Below are positions 10,430 to 22,694 of a DNA stretch of 64,000 bases, piece after piece (positions within the stretch are counted from its first letter, which is position 1; each line of letters starts with the position of its first letter). The position numbers were made by a program, and so were the translations under genes. Below the pieces are notes generated by a model. That model searched no databases. It was not told the origin of the DNA and was given only the letters and a program-made list of their open reading frames with translations. Source of the stretch: Scilla litardierei (Eukaryota > Streptophyta > Magnoliopsida > Asparagales > Asparagaceae); NCBI GenBank assembly GCA_030789695.1, contig CM061135.1, positions 113,468,301-113,532,300 on the forward strand, in the 5' to 3' direction.

Positions 10430-13141
10430 TGTCACGCCCCACTTCCGACCATACACGGGAGCAAGGATGCAAGCAGGTCCGCGGTGTGCTTAATACCGTG
10501 AGGAGTAATTTTTTTCTTCCTTTTTGGTTTAAACACACTAAGCGTCTATGTAAAAACTACAAGTTCTTACATGCATTTAAGAAATAAAGTGGATACATTA
10601 TTACAATTCAAGTGTACAGAATAAAGATACAATAATAGGCCTAGCATGGCCAAACAACAGCACACAGAATTACATTTATTCAAATGAAAGGGCTGACACG
10701 AAGGTAAATAAAACGCCATAGTCTTCTGTGGGCTGAAACTCAAGGAAATCTTCGAGCACTGGCTTGATCTCTGCAGTAATATACTCTGTAAACTCACTCT
10801 CAAGACCTGACGGACATTTCATAACACAACAAAAATGAAATGTCTGTCAGCGAGGGTTAGTAGGCAAGTATGTCCCCATAATAAAAGAATAATCATACAT
10901 ATAAGAAGGACATAAGGTACATCATAATATGAATATGATATAAGCATAATGAAAGCATAGTATAAGCATAATACGAGCAGAGCGCATTAGCATGTCAAGT
11001 AAGATATGTAAAACCTGAGAACGACATGTGATAAAAAGACTGTATAAGATATTCATGGGAATACTTTTGTGACAACCTCTTCTAGTGTTAAGTCTATGTC
11101 TGAGGGCATACTATGTAACTAAAATGCACAGTATCATCAAGAGAGCTCTCTGTGGCGCTACTTATCGACCCCTTTACTTAGGCGACGGTCAAGTACTTTC
11201 CTCCACTTAGTGTGAGTGGAAATAAAGTTGTAATGTGGATCCAGTCACTTCATTGCACTCTGTGACATCTGGACTATCCCAATTCGATGTGTCAAGTTAA
11301 GTGCCAGGTCCATCATTCGTGTTACATCAAAGATAGTATGCATATCGGTATGGTTCCCTCAGTCATATGTTCATTTATGTACAATTGCATCATATCAGAT
11401 GCATCTAGCATTTCCATCAGTGTCTCATGAGTTCATGCAACAGTTTGACATAATTTTATGGCAAGTGACAAGTCGCCAATTCAATATATATCCATTTTTC
11501 AATTATTTACCAATATTAAAGTAGGCAATTATAGTATAAAACAAATTCAAAAATATTTAAAATAAAGAACATAAGTACATCTAGGCAGAAAATAATTTTT
11601 ATGTGTAACGGGTATTTTTTCCTAATTTTTAAACAATTTATAAACACTTTTTTGAATTTTAAATGGCTAAAATTTAATTTTTGAAATTAAAAAAAAATTT
11701 CTAAATATGTTCCACAATTTATTTAGAAGAATCTATATGTCAAAACTTTATGCATAATATGTCAAAATGCTCGTCTTAACTAGCAGCTTTATAGACAATT
11801 GTATTGTATCTAAGTTTATGTGAAATTTGGTCGCAGTAATTAATTTAGCTAAATTACCATAAACAGCTTAACTATGAAAATTTATTATCGAAGAAATACT
11901 TGCCTTCAGGGTGCAAGACAAGCGCATATGCATTCTTTACGAAGCGCTGGATCTTCTTGTGGTCTCCGTTGATTATTCCGATACTTATATAAAAATGTCA
12001 CTATTCATACCTATACACATTATCTTATATAATCATATATATTAATATTTTATTTTCTCTCTTTACCTCTCTCTCTTTCTCGCGGCTGTGCGTGTTCTGA
12101 GTTTTTTCTTCTTTTGTGCGTGCAAGGGAAGGATGCAGCCATAGGGCAGCTCTGGGCGGGGGTGGAACTGGGCGAGGGGCGGCATGCCAGCGGTGGCAGC
12201 AGTGAGGGAGGGCAGCTGGAGGTGGTGGCTGAGAGGGAGGCAAGAACTCGACCATGGGCATTGGGTTCCTTCGATGTTGGAGTGTGGCAGAAGATCAGTG
12301 GTAGGGCTCCGGCGGTGGGAGCGTCAGGTGTTGGGCTACATGTGGTGGAGATGCTTGGGGTGGAGTTATGGGAGGCCGGAGATGGCCTGTGTGGGTTCTG
12401 GGTATAGCGGTGGTGCGGAGTGAAGGAGTGGGTGGGAGTGTTGTCGTCGGAGCTCGGAGGAGCATGGGGCAGCCTCGTCGGAGGCAGGAGTCACGAGTGA
12501 GGGCTTTGCCGGAGTCCGACGATGGGCAGCAGTATGCCGTGGGGAAACAGAAGTCGACGGATAAGGGTATGAGGAGGTCGGAGCTGTGTGTAGGAATAGA
12601 GAGGGGTGGGGTTATTATATAGGATAATCTATTACAATATTAATTAAAATAATTATAAAATAATTAATAAAACATTAATATCATCCATTTTTGTGTCAGA
12701 TCTGAGCTAATTTTGGGAGGTGTTAAATGTGGTGGTTATGGTAAACGTAAATAGGTTATGGTTAAATGTAACTTGGTAATTAGTAATTATGGGTATAAAA
12801 TTAACATTTTGCCCCTAAAACTAAACGTCTCCAAAAAGTTCCAGAAATGGTACCACTAGTTCGTATTGTTGCGAGTATCACGAAAATGATATCAGGTTAA
12901 AATTTTGAGCTACGAAAATATGAGTTTTAAGGCTAAACTCGTCTATCGATCGCATGTTACAGGTTTGCGGGTTCTAAGTCGAATTACAAGGGGTAATTAA
13001 CGATCATAGGATCTTGTTATAAGAGTTTAAAACTATTTTGATAACATTTATATAGAAAAAATATTTAAAGAACGTATAAACATATTTAAAGTCATCCAAA
13101 ATTATTTTAATAATATTTTGACAGAAATACAAGTAGTGACA
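10430..13141 (-). repeat. 5' LTR (about 2.7 kb) of a chromovirus-like Ty3/gypsy element
   Basis: Read on the minus strand it ends GTGGGGCGTGACA, 130 bases before the gag ATG at 10300. The outer end is less sure: a TG at 13141 (TGTCACTACTTG) or one at about 13186. Length and layout match the two 2.65 kb LTRs at 45620-48270 and 50446-53124. A TATA box lies near 12615-12621, followed by a leader rich in C and T. No TSD could be read because the outer flank is itself repeat. Confidence 0.6.
12615..12621 (-). promoter_or_regulatory. TATA box of the 2.7 kb LTR
   Basis: Minus strand reads CCTATATAATAACC, followed by a C-rich leader with CTCTCTATTCC. It lies about 0.5 kb into the LTR, as expected for U3. 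Confidence 0.5.
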
Positions 13142-13227
13142 GATACGGGCAGTCACCTCCAAAAACACGAAAATTTAACTTGAGACATTTTGTTATAAAA
13201 TAATTCAAAACAAGTTTTGTTCGAACA

Positions 13228-13767
13228 TGATCAAACTAGATGTCACTTTTGCATTCGGTGCAGTAAGTCATATCAGTATGACCTAGAGAAGAACACTAAA
13301 AAGTGCTAAAGACAATTCTCAAGTACTTGTGAAGAAATAGAGATTTTGGTCTTAATCTATAGCAGCGAGGAAATCAAAATAGAGGACTTCACGGGCTCTA
13401 GTTTGCAGAGTGACTTGGATGATAGCAAGTCTATATTAGGATATGTTTTTTCCCTCATTGGAGGGGTAGTTAGCTGGAAGAGTTCGAAGCAAAGCACTGT
13501 TACGGATTCAATGATGGAGGCCAAATAAATAGTGGCCAACTATGTAGCAAAGAAAGCAGTTTAGATAAGATCCAAACATATTATTTGTAGATATCACCGC
13601 ATACATGATGTCGAATCGAAGAAGGACATAGAACTCCTGCAGGTCTCCACAGAAGACAATTTAGCAAATCCATTCACTAAGGCTCTACCACGTGACAGCC
13701 TGGAGAGACTCAAGTTTAAAAGTGGTATGAGATATCATCATAATTGGGCCAGAGTGTACGTGGGAGA
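13228..13767 (+). pseudogene. Ty1/copia RNase H remnant
   Basis: Plus-strand fragments in changing frames match the end of a copia polyprotein: a FAFGAVSHISM segment, then EEIKIEDFTGSSLQSDLDDS, GYVFSLIGGVVSWKSSKQ, a broken TEA-type motif, and finally NLANPFTKALPRDSLERLK. The order and the SDLDD-KS, SWKSSKQ and DPFTKALP-type blocks are diagnostic of copia RNase H and its C-terminal tail. There are several stops and at least one internal deletion between the EAK motif and the KHI block. It ends directly at the 3' LTR, with TGGGAGA as polypurine tract at 13761-13767. Confidence 0.82.
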
Positions 13768-14552
13768 TGTTGAGATATGTATGCCCTTGAGGCCAATTAT
13801 CTATAATGGAACATTTGTTCAAAATAATAGTATGTTATTTGGTACCATTTATCAGAGTATGTTTTATAAATATGTTGTCAACATTAATACTTAGATAAAG
13901 TCATGAGACTTAATGCGAGGTCAAACATATATCGAGAAGAGGGTCATGATCATGGGAAATGTTTTGACCGTCTGAAGCATTAGTCTAAAACAGTTTGTAG
14001 TCATAGATATGTTGAGATATGACATTGATGTATCAGTTAGACTATTGTATTTTCTATTTTGACCTAGTATTGGTGGAGATGATCCCAAGATCATTTGAAT
14101 TCGCAAAATTGGACACGAGACGCAGGTGCTCATTAGAGAATGAGTTCACTAAATGACCCAACGAGAGCTGCTACATGGAATGCACATATCGAGCTATCAA
14201 TGGTAGCTCTCAATGATAATAGACAAGCTGGTCTTCTAACTTGATGTCATTGTATGAGCCTATGCATATACGGTATCACTTTAATCTCTTATCTAGCTTT
14301 GAGGCAAAGCCTGTCGAAAGGTCTTAAGTTGGGTGGCACTTGAAGCATACGAGGGGAGTAATTGCCAAGATATGATTTGTCTCTAACATTGTATGGTGTG
14401 AGTGTCGCAGAGTCAGTACGATCCTTAACGGAAATCCTTGGTCGATGTATGTTGGATATGTTCAAACAAATACAAGCTAAGACCGAACGTTACTGATCCG
14501 ATCACGAAGCTATTTAGGGTTGATAGTCAACCATACCCAAGGCTTTCAGTAA
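13768..14552 (+). repeat. 3' LTR of the copia element
   Basis: Starts TGTTGAGATATG right after the polypurine tract. The right end was set at TTTCAGTAACA (14552), the first TG...CA-compatible end after LTR-like sequence; this choice is uncertain. No second LTR copy is in the window to confirm it. Confidence 0.55.
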
Positions 14553-15957
14553 CATAATGATGATGAAGGGAATAAAACTGTGGAATTCATCACTGGCATA
14601 GTGATTGAAGTGAAATATTACATATTTACCTCATGTTTTTGGTGGCATTTTGTGCATATTTTATGTCTATTTTGGCCCCGATATGCGTGTTTTAGAATAT
14701 CATGATATTTTGGAGCTTATTGTTTATTTATGAACAAAATGTAATTCCATGGCCTTATTTTGTCTCATTTTATTTTTCAGGTGAACTTTATAATTTTCTG
14801 TGTCCAACTATTTTTCAGATTTTTCGGATGTCGGTACAATTTTCTAGGAATATTTGTAGCCAAATATTTACTTTTGGAAAATAAAAAAGTTGAAAAGAGA
14901 AAATCACTTGAACGGCCCGCGACCCGCTCAAGAAGAGGCCACCGAAGCTTTACAAAGAAAAAAAAGAAACGTAAAAAAATTACAAGCCCTACCAGCAGCA
15001 TCAGGGCTCACGTAGGCCCCCATTTGGCAAGAGGTGCTTAATCTACGGGTCGAGCACAATTCCATCGCCCGACCCACCCCCAATAAAGATCCCCGGGCCA
15101 GCGGTGGGTTGAGCACAGTAAACCTGACCCATCAACACAATTACAGACCTGCAATGGGTTTTTATGTGAAAATGAGGGTTTGAGCCATATTCTTCTTCCA
15201 CTTGGAGGAGGAGCTCAAGATAAGGGTGGATTTATTATTGGAGAGAGCCTTGGTGATTTCTAACTCTATCTCTTGTAATCATGCACTTATTCAATGGGAT
15301 TGTATTGGGATGATTTTTGTATCTGAATTTCATTAATTTATATATGATTGTTAGTGTTAATTTGTGTGGATTGTGATATGATTTGGGATTGGTTTTAATA
15401 TTGATTTGGATTGTCTCTTGAGCTACATTGTAGATTTATCTTTCATTTTGGCTTTTCATGTTGCTATGCCATTGATATTGCTTGAGGAAGAATGTTGATG
15501 GTAGAAGGTGTTTGATTGAATGCCCAAAAGGGAAATCTGCACCTATTACTATAAAATCTAGGTGAATGATGATCTAATGCAATTGTCCTAACTAGTTGGA
15601 TTGTTTGTCTTGGGCCAAGAGGAAGGATGAATAATTTAATTAATCTAGGGTCATTGTGGTTGTTATTAATTGATTCTATTGCTTGTTTGGGGCTGAGAGG
15701 ATGAATGAGTGATGGAATGAATCTAGAGATAACTAATTCTTAATTGTTGCCAAACCAATTGAATTCACAACCCACACACTCCTCCTAGCTAACCTAATCA
15801 CATGCCTAGCTCTCTACCCCTACTTATCTAAGGTTAGGATTATAGTATCACCACCCAATTTTCCCATCACCCTGTTAGCGAGGTAGTTGTATCACCACCA
15901 TTTCCTTTCTTCAGCAATCGAGATTGCGAGTGTTGTACAACTTGTTCCTATTGTTGC
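14553..15957. other. Unassigned repeat-like region
   Basis: Begins with a T-rich segment (GTTTTTGGTGGCATTTTGTG) like the U3 starts of plus-strand Athila LTRs, then a GC-rich patch near 14910-15130. No PBS, PPT or TSD could be found and no coding frame is convincing. It may be a degraded plus-strand Athila LTR. Confidence 0.3.
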
Positions 15958-16293
15958 ATGAGCAGAAGTCTCAATATTTATAACCGCAAGTGCACGATGT
16001 CATCGTATCGCAAACGGGTCGTCTGCAGAGAGGTTGTGTGATCGAATACAAGCCAATCATAGGCTATGTTTAGGTACATGGGTTGGTTTTATGGAATAAG
16101 GAGAATGAAATAGAAGAAAGAGGACTAGGGCTAGGTATCTCTTCAATGTAGGTTGGACATGAAGATGAAATCATCACCTAGCAATCAAATCAATCCTAGG
16201 GTGAGTTTGTCTAACCTAAGGGTGTCTCCTACGGATGCGTTCAGAATGTAACTCTAGAACAACCTAGTTATGGCACGAATTACACGGAGATAA
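15958..16293 (-). repeat. Left part of a split Athila-like LTR (family E3)
   Basis: Read on the minus strand this ends CACTTGCGGTTATAAATA, the CACTTGCGGTTA signature also at the end of the LTR at 34772-36354. To the right it stops abruptly at 16293, where the PBS of another element begins. The likely continuation is 22695-24034, making an LTR of about 1.68 kb. The left end is an estimate. Confidence 0.45.
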
Positions 16294-16312
16294 ATCCCCG
16301 GCAACGGCGCCA
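16294..16312 (-). other. Primer-binding site, tRNA-Asp type
   Basis: Minus strand reads TGGCGCCGTTGCCGGGGAT, complementary to the 3' end of plant tRNA-Asp. It lies 6 bases from the end of LTR-a (16319), as in Athila elements. A PBS beside LTR-a means LTR-a is followed by a second, truncated internal region. Confidence 0.85.
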
Positions 16313-16318
16313 TAAACT

Positions 16319-17922
16319 TGATCGGCCCGGAATCAACTCCGAGACGATGTCGTTTACCGCAAGCGCACGCTAAAGTGGCAAGCGGGTATCGAACACGGGG
16401 AAGCGGTGCTATACTACCTATCTACTCTTAGGTTGAGTTAGAGTTGTGGGTTTATTGGTGGATGTGGAGTATTGAGGGTTATAATGGTGATGGATGCAAA
16501 GGTTGTGTCACTCAATGTCTCAAATAGGAGATTCCACACAAAGAAAGAAAGAAATAAAATATAAAAGTTTAAGGCTTTAGGACTCGCCACTAGGACCGTC
16601 GGATGTCGACGCTAGGATAATACTTTTACGTTGCATTGGTTTTATTGGGGATTGTAGCATCTAGGAAGTGAATTCATGTGTCTGGGCATCATGAATCTAA
16701 CGTATCGCATTAACTCTGCTCTCGCAAAAGGTGCATATGATACGTGCATTAAGGATCTAAAATAATCTCACCACTCTCGTGGTTCGAATGCTCTCAACTT
16801 ATACCACTCTCGTGGGTTAGAGCTTCGAGGTATTTTGGTGGCTCTTATTGACGCAATGGCGGTAGCCGTCAATTAGTTATAAAGTTCATTGGTGGATCCC
16901 CTCAGGACACGAGCCGGGCATGGTCACGTACCTCGGTTGAATCCACTAACACTCTAATTAAATCTGTAGGATACTCCTTAAGCTAATCGATTCCACCGAC
17001 CGTGGGCACGATCTTAGTACGAGTTCTCCAGGTATTTTTCTAGATCAACCAAAATACAACCCCATTATACCCAACACACTATAAAAATCCCAACTTTCAA
17101 TCTAAATCCTAAGATCCATGGGCTAATCCCTTAGCCCTAGAAAAGACTACTCAAGCATCGCAATAGATAATAGAATGCACGAAAACTTTTTTGCATGCAT
17201 CAAAAAGAGATAAAACAATAAGAAACCACAAAGAAATAATAATAGAATTAAAAGAGCAAAAGTACTTATCTTGATACAAAGGAGGGGCCTAGGTCATAGC
17301 CTAACTCCCTAAAAGATCGTTTTAGCATCATCTTGATACAAAGGAGGCCAAAAACACATTTTAGCATCATTTTGCTCACTACTCGGTCGAGTAGTGTACT
17401 GCTCGACCGAGTAGGCTAATGAGAACAGTTTCAGCACTGCAGTATCAACTTGCAGAAATTCCCCAGGGCTCATCCGAGCTCCGATTGACGCGTTCTTGGT
17501 GGTGTTGGAACCGTCTTGAAGTCTATTATATGGGAAATATATAATAAAAATACTTAAAAATCCCAGGTGATAGAAGATTTGGAAATAGTGTACAGCTGTC
17601 CTGTTTCCAGCACTTCGGGTCGCTCGATTCCTTCGCCAAATCATAGCTTGATCGAGCGACCTTCTCTATTTCTCCTTCCTTGCTCCAGTATTCTTCTTTG
17701 GCACCTCGAGCATGTCATCATGAGTCTCATTGGTGCTCTCACGTCGCCGATTGTCTTATTGATTCCAAATTGGTCCAATATCGCCCCAAATCCCTGAAAT
17801 GGACATAAACGCTCCGAAAGTCATATTATTCCAAATAATAGCGTAAAAGCGTATGAAATATGTAAATGAGCAATCATTTTTCCGTGTAATCATTTAGATA
17901 AAATGTGGAATATAATGACTCA
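16319..17922 (-). repeat. LTR-a of Athila-like element E2 (1,604 bp, internally deleted)
   Basis: Plus-strand limits are TGATCGGCC and AATGACTCA. It aligns along its length with LTR-b (20593-22694) but lacks about 500 bp that in LTR-b carries the CTCGG/CCGAG palindromes; the break falls near 17310-17335. A tRNA-Asp PBS lies at its left and a polypurine tract at its right, so both ends are internal to retrotransposon sequence. Confidence 0.75.
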
Positions 17923-17940
17923 TCAAAATCCCCCAAAGCT
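17923..17940 (-). other. Polypurine tract of element E2
   Basis: Minus strand reads AGCTTTGGGGGATTTTGA directly before LTR-a. The same motif precedes the 3' LTR of the element at 34772-44042. Confidence 0.75.
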
Positions 17941-19536
17941 TACCTCTTACTCGTCCTCGAGGAAGACTAGTAAGAAGCGAACACGGGAGATAGATACAAT
18001 GGAGATGCGAGGCGGTGGCGTGTTATGGAGACAAGGGGTTAAATTCAGAAAATACATGACCCCAAGATATGCAAGATCTCGTGAACACATGTCAACATGA
18101 AATTAGAACACATATACACAACAAATACTTTAGTCTCGCTCAAATTAAAATAACGTGGATTTTAATAAATAAAATGAACTTGATAAGCAATAAAAAGAGA
18201 TTAGAGTTATATCATATCATAGTTTATCATGAAATATACTAAGTTCACAGAAATGAAACCAATGTTCACAACTCATTCTCTAAGCAGTGTAATATGTCAT
18301 GATCAAACGTTTTCAAGCATGCGTGGTATTTTGTTATACTTCATGGAATGAATTTAGCAAATTCAATCAAGGTAAGGCATCACCACACTACGACCGTTTC
18401 AAGACTCCTAGAACCCATCAACTTTGCCATGTCTTTGTTCTATATAGAAATGGAGAAAAGGATATGGGATTTTTGTACTTTTTTATTGTTTTTCGCTATA
18501 TGAATATTTCATATGCATTTTTCTTTCACTGTATACACGAGATAACTCAATATATACCAGGAGCGGCCTATGCATCCCAGACCAGACGGTCTTAGGGCAT
18601 CGGATTACGAAGAACTCATAGGGCCTTTTATTCAGGATATTTGTTTGAATTTTTTGCATTTTTGGGATTTTACAAACTCACGTAAACGCGATGGAATGCA
18701 AAACATGATCAAAGATCATTTATTGGCTATTCACAAAAGAAAAAGAAAAAGCATAGAATCTAGACATGGCTCGGTTTCAGGAATCCTAATCATCATTACT
18801 TTGGTTGTCGTGGGGTTATCCCATCTCTTTTGAAAAACTAAACATCCATGAAGCAATATAATTATCAATCAAATCACGCAGGAGTCAAATAATTTTCAGA
18901 TTTGATTCATTCATTTTAGCTTAACTGTTTCGAGAACATGGTTGTGAAACTATGGATTCTACTATGAAAAAGCATATTAACAAAGATACACTAATCAAGG
19001 AATCGAACTCTAATCTAACAGATATCAAAGTTCATAAAAAAATCCACGATATTTCATAGAAAATGAAGCATATGAGACATACATATAGAAGTGAACATGG
19101 TTCATATGGAAAATTCGAAATGTGTTTTACGATGAAGCAAAGTGCGTGCACTATGCACTTCCCCAAGCTTAAACGACACATTGTCCTCAATGTGTGTATG
19201 ATATAAATAGAGGACAACGACAAGATAGGGGGCCACTCAACAAAATAATTTCTCACCCCCAAGCTTAAACATCACATAAAAATGGGGGGAAGAGGTGAAA
19301 TAAGCACAAAATACAAGGATAGGCATGGTTGATGAATAGTGGGTTGGGTGCAAAATATAATCGAGCCATCATATGGGGTGAATTTATTAAACTAAGAAAG
19401 CATATAAAATCCTATATGGTCCTCTCGCTGTCGAGAGGATTCACGTTTATTTAAAGCATAAAATACTATACTACTGGATTGGTACCACCTGTAGCAAAAG
19501 GCGGATCCAATATCTTTGCTGGTGTAGGCAGCTGCT
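17941..19536 (-). other. 3' non-coding internal region of E2
   Basis: No convincing frame on either strand. Pieces near 18540-18640 and 19160-19270 (CCCCCAAGCTTAAAC-type blocks) recur in the neighbouring region 24530-24660, showing that E2 and E3 are related families. No reverse transcriptase or integrase motif was seen. Confidence 0.5.
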
Positions 19537-20277
19537 CTATTTGCACTTTCCGTGGCTCTGCCAGGTGCGTATCTCCACGGGCTCCATCAGATTCCAGCAA
19601 TGCGGCTCCCAACATCTCTCCAAGACTCCACCTGTACCCTGCAAGAGATAAGCCGCATCAATCTGATGTGGATAATTCTTCCTCAAAATAAATGTATTCC
19701 AAAAAGGGTCATCAACATAAGTATTTAAAATTAAATAGGGTTGACAACACTTCCCTGGAAATAAATCTCTACTCTCATGCACCACGTCAATCAATTCCTC
19801 GTTATTCGCCTCAGGTTGTTTAGGTAGCTTTTGCATATAGGCGTGGGTCTCATCAGGCAACTCCTCATCATCGTCAGACTCGTACCATTGAACCTCCTGA
19901 TCATATTCAATAGCATCCATGTGTGCTAACTCCTCACTCTCCACCTCGTATACGTCCCATCGTACCTCTTGATCATACGCATATGTATCCTGCAAAAGGC
20001 ACGATGAGTCATCAAAATCTGAATCATTAAAAACATCATATACATGAGGGGAATCAAAAGCAAAGGACGATGGAGTAAAATATTCTCCCTGAATGGGAGC
20101 AATAGGCTCTGTGGGATAGTCCTCGGCGTCAGTGGAAGGATGTGGTGGCTACGGAAGCTCTAGGACTGTTGTCTCCTCACATGTTGAAGCATCAATGTCC
20201 TCAGCCTACCGTGCAAGAATCCTATCAAGGTACGCATAAAAATATGTGGTCCATATAATCTCAGCCATCTCAGCCAT
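19537..20277 (-). pseudogene. Acidic ORF of unknown function in a non-autonomous Athila-like element
   Basis: From an ATG at 20277-20275 the minus strand gives about 246 codons with only two TAG stops, both in the first quarter. The remaining 152 codons from the ATG at 19995 are open. The product is strongly acidic (EVESEELAHMDAIEYDQEV, WYESDDDEELPDE), followed by a basic-aromatic C-terminal half with NTYVDDPFWNTFILRKNYPHQ-like composition. It occupies the place of gag-pol between PBS and PPT, but I see no Gag, protease, RT or integrase motif. It may be an element-specific protein or a captured host exon. Confidence 0.45.
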
Positions 20278-20567
20278 AGCACCTGATCAACAAATTCAAA
20301 TACCTGGAGAAAAATATCAGTGGCACAAGAAGATAGAAATAATGATAAAGCAGGTGGCGGGGAAAAATTTCTCTGTTTTATTTTATTATTATTATTTTTT
20401 TGTTTTTTTTGTTTTTTTTTTGAATTTTTTTAACGTAATCTAATCAACCTAATTGTGGTAAATAGATAATATGGCGGAACGCCTCCCTGGCAACGACGCC
20501 TTAAACTTGATGCGTTCGGAATGTAACTCTAGAACAACCTAGTTATGGCACGAATTACACGGAGATA
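20278..20567 (-). other. Leader of E2 with a second, degenerate PBS
   Basis: At 20484-20503 the minus strand carries a degenerate copy of the tRNA-Asp PBS (GGCGTCGTTGCCAGGGA). Between it and the good PBS lies a 60 bp segment (20508-20567) that also occurs at 16234-16293 as part of the E3 LTR. A T-rich homopolymer tract lies at about 20378-20440. Confidence 0.55.
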
Positions 20568-20586
20568 ATCCCCGGCAACGGCGCCA
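20568..20586 (-). other. Primer-binding site of E2, tRNA-Asp type
   Basis: Minus strand TGGCGCCGTTGCCGGGGAT, 6 bases from the LTR-b end, identical to the site at 16294-16312. Confidence 0.85.
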
Positions 20587-20592
20587 TAAACT

Positions 20593-22694
20593 TGATCGGT
20601 CCGAAATCAACTCCGAAACGATGTCGTATAACCGTAAGCGCACGGTATAGTGGAAAGCGGGTATCGAACACGGGGAAGCTGTGCTATACTACCTATCTAC
20701 TCCTAGTTTGAGTTAGACTTGCGGGTTTATTGGTGGATGTGGAGTATGGAGGGTTATAATGGTGATGGATGCGAAGGTTGTGTCACTCAACATCGCAAAT
20801 AGAGGATTCCACACAAAGAAAGAAATCAATAAAATATAAAAGATTAGGGCTTTAGGACTCGTCACTAGGACTTTCGGATATCGACGCTAGGATATGACTT
20901 TTATGTTGCATTGGTTTTATTGGGGATTGTAGCATCTAGGAAGTGAATTCATGTGTCTGGGCATCATGAATCTAACGTATCGTATTAACCCCGCTCTCGC
21001 AAAAGGCGCATACGATACGTGCATTAAGAACCTACAATAATCTCACCACTCTCATGGTTCTAATGCTCTCAACTCATACCACTCTCGAGGGTTAGAGCTT
21101 CGAGGTATTTTTGGTGGCTCTTATTGACGCAATGGCGGTAGTCGTCAATTAGTTATATAGTTCATCGGTGGGTCCCCTCAAGGCACGAGCCGGGCATGGT
21201 CACGTACCTAGGTTGAATCAACTAACTCCCTAAGTAAATCCGTAGGATACTCCTTAAGCTAATCGATTCCACCGACCATGGGCACGATCTCAGTACGAGT
21301 TCTCCAGGGATTTTCCTAGATCAACCAAAATACAACCCCATTATACCCAACGCACTATAAAAATCCCAACTTTACATCTAAATCCTAAGATCCATGGCCT
21401 AATCCCTTAGCCCTAGAAAAGACTACTCAAGCATCGCAATAGATAATAGAACGCACGAAAACTTCATTGCTGCATCAAAAAGAGATAAAACAATAAGAAA
21501 CCACAAAGAAATAATAATAGAATTAAAAGATCAAAAGTACTTATCTTGATACAAAGGATGGGCCTAGGGCATAGCCTAACTCCCCAAAAGATCGTCGTCG
21601 AAAAAACCCTAAAAAGCTCTAAAAACTCTTCTCTAAAAAGTATACAAAAAGTCCCCCCTAAAGTCCCCTCAAAAGTCTCCGGGCACAGCTCAAAATCTGG
21701 AGCCACAGAGACTCGGTCCGAGTAGGCTCCTGCTCGGTTGAGTATGTCAGGAAATCGGGAATCATCGTTCAAACGTTGCTCTGTCTTCTCGGACCGAGTA
21801 GGGTCCGCTCGGTCCGAGTAGATATCTGCTCGGTCGAGTAATAGGCTGCTCGATGAGTCTGTCAGTAGGTTGCAGCTCTTCCCCAAAATCATGCTCTGCA
21901 TGTGCGGACCGAGTATGTAGTTGTTCAATCGAGTATGCAGCTGCTCGGTCGAGCAATCAACTGCTCGGTCGAGAAACCTGATGTTCAGTCGAATAGGACG
22001 TCGAATACACATTTCAGCACCCTGCTCAGCCAAGCAGTCAACTGCTCGGTCGAGCAATCAACTGTTCAGCCATATAGAGGCCAAAAACACATTTCAGCAT
22101 CATTTTTCACACTACTTGGTCAAGTAGTGTACTGGTGGTTGAGTAGTGTACTGCTCGGACCGAGTACTGTACTGCTCGACCCAGTAGGCTGCTGAGAACA
22201 GTTTCAACACTACAGCATCAACTTGCAGAAATTTTCCAGGGCTCATCCGACCTCCGATTGGCACATTCTTGGTGGCGTTGGAACCGTCTTGAAGTCTATT
22301 ATCTGGGAAAAATATCAAAAAATAGTGAAAAATCCTAGGTTATAGCATATTTGGAAATAGTGCACGGCTGTCATGTTTCCAGCACTTCGGGTCGCTCGAT
22401 TCCTTCGCCGCATCATAGATTGATCGGGCGACCTTCTCTCTTGCCCCTTCCTTGCTCCAGTATTCTTCTTTGGCACCTCGAGCATGTCATCATGAGTCTC
22501 ATTGGTGCTCTCACATCGCCGATTGTCTTATTGACTCCAAATTGCTCCAATATCGCCCCAAATCCCTGAAATGGACATAAACGCTCCAAAAGTCATATTA
22601 TTCCAAATAATAGCGTAAAAGCGTATGAAATATGTAAATGAGCAATCATTTTGACGTGTAATCATTTAGATAAAATGTGAAATATAATGACACA
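20593..22694 (-). repeat. LTR-b of Athila-like element E2 (2,102 bp)
   Basis: Plus-strand start TGATCGGTCC, end AATGACACA. It is the full-length counterpart of LTR-a. Between about 21710 and 22190 it holds more than ten CG-centred palindromic motifs of the type CTCGGTCGAG and CTCGGACCGAG. Its right neighbour is not a polypurine tract but more LTR-like DNA, so LTR-b is the outer (5') LTR of E2 and was inserted into LTR family E3. Confidence 0.75.

Noticed and set aside
13142..13227. A possible polypurine tract (minus GGAGGTGACTGCCC) beyond the 2.7 kb LTR, suggesting another tandem LTR-internal unit
   Set aside because: It could equally be the first bases of the LTR itself; no second internal region was recognised before the copia remnant starts.
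16294..16312. tRNA-Asp gene-like sequences at 16.3, 20.6 and 36.4 kb
   Set aside because: Only the 18-19 bases complementary to the tRNA 3' end are present, each next to an LTR end; these are primer-binding sites.
21464..22057. 197-codon minus-strand frame in LTR-b
   Set aside because: Its repeats (LDRAVDCS-like) are translations of the CTCGGTCGAG palindromes, and LTR-a lacks the segment.
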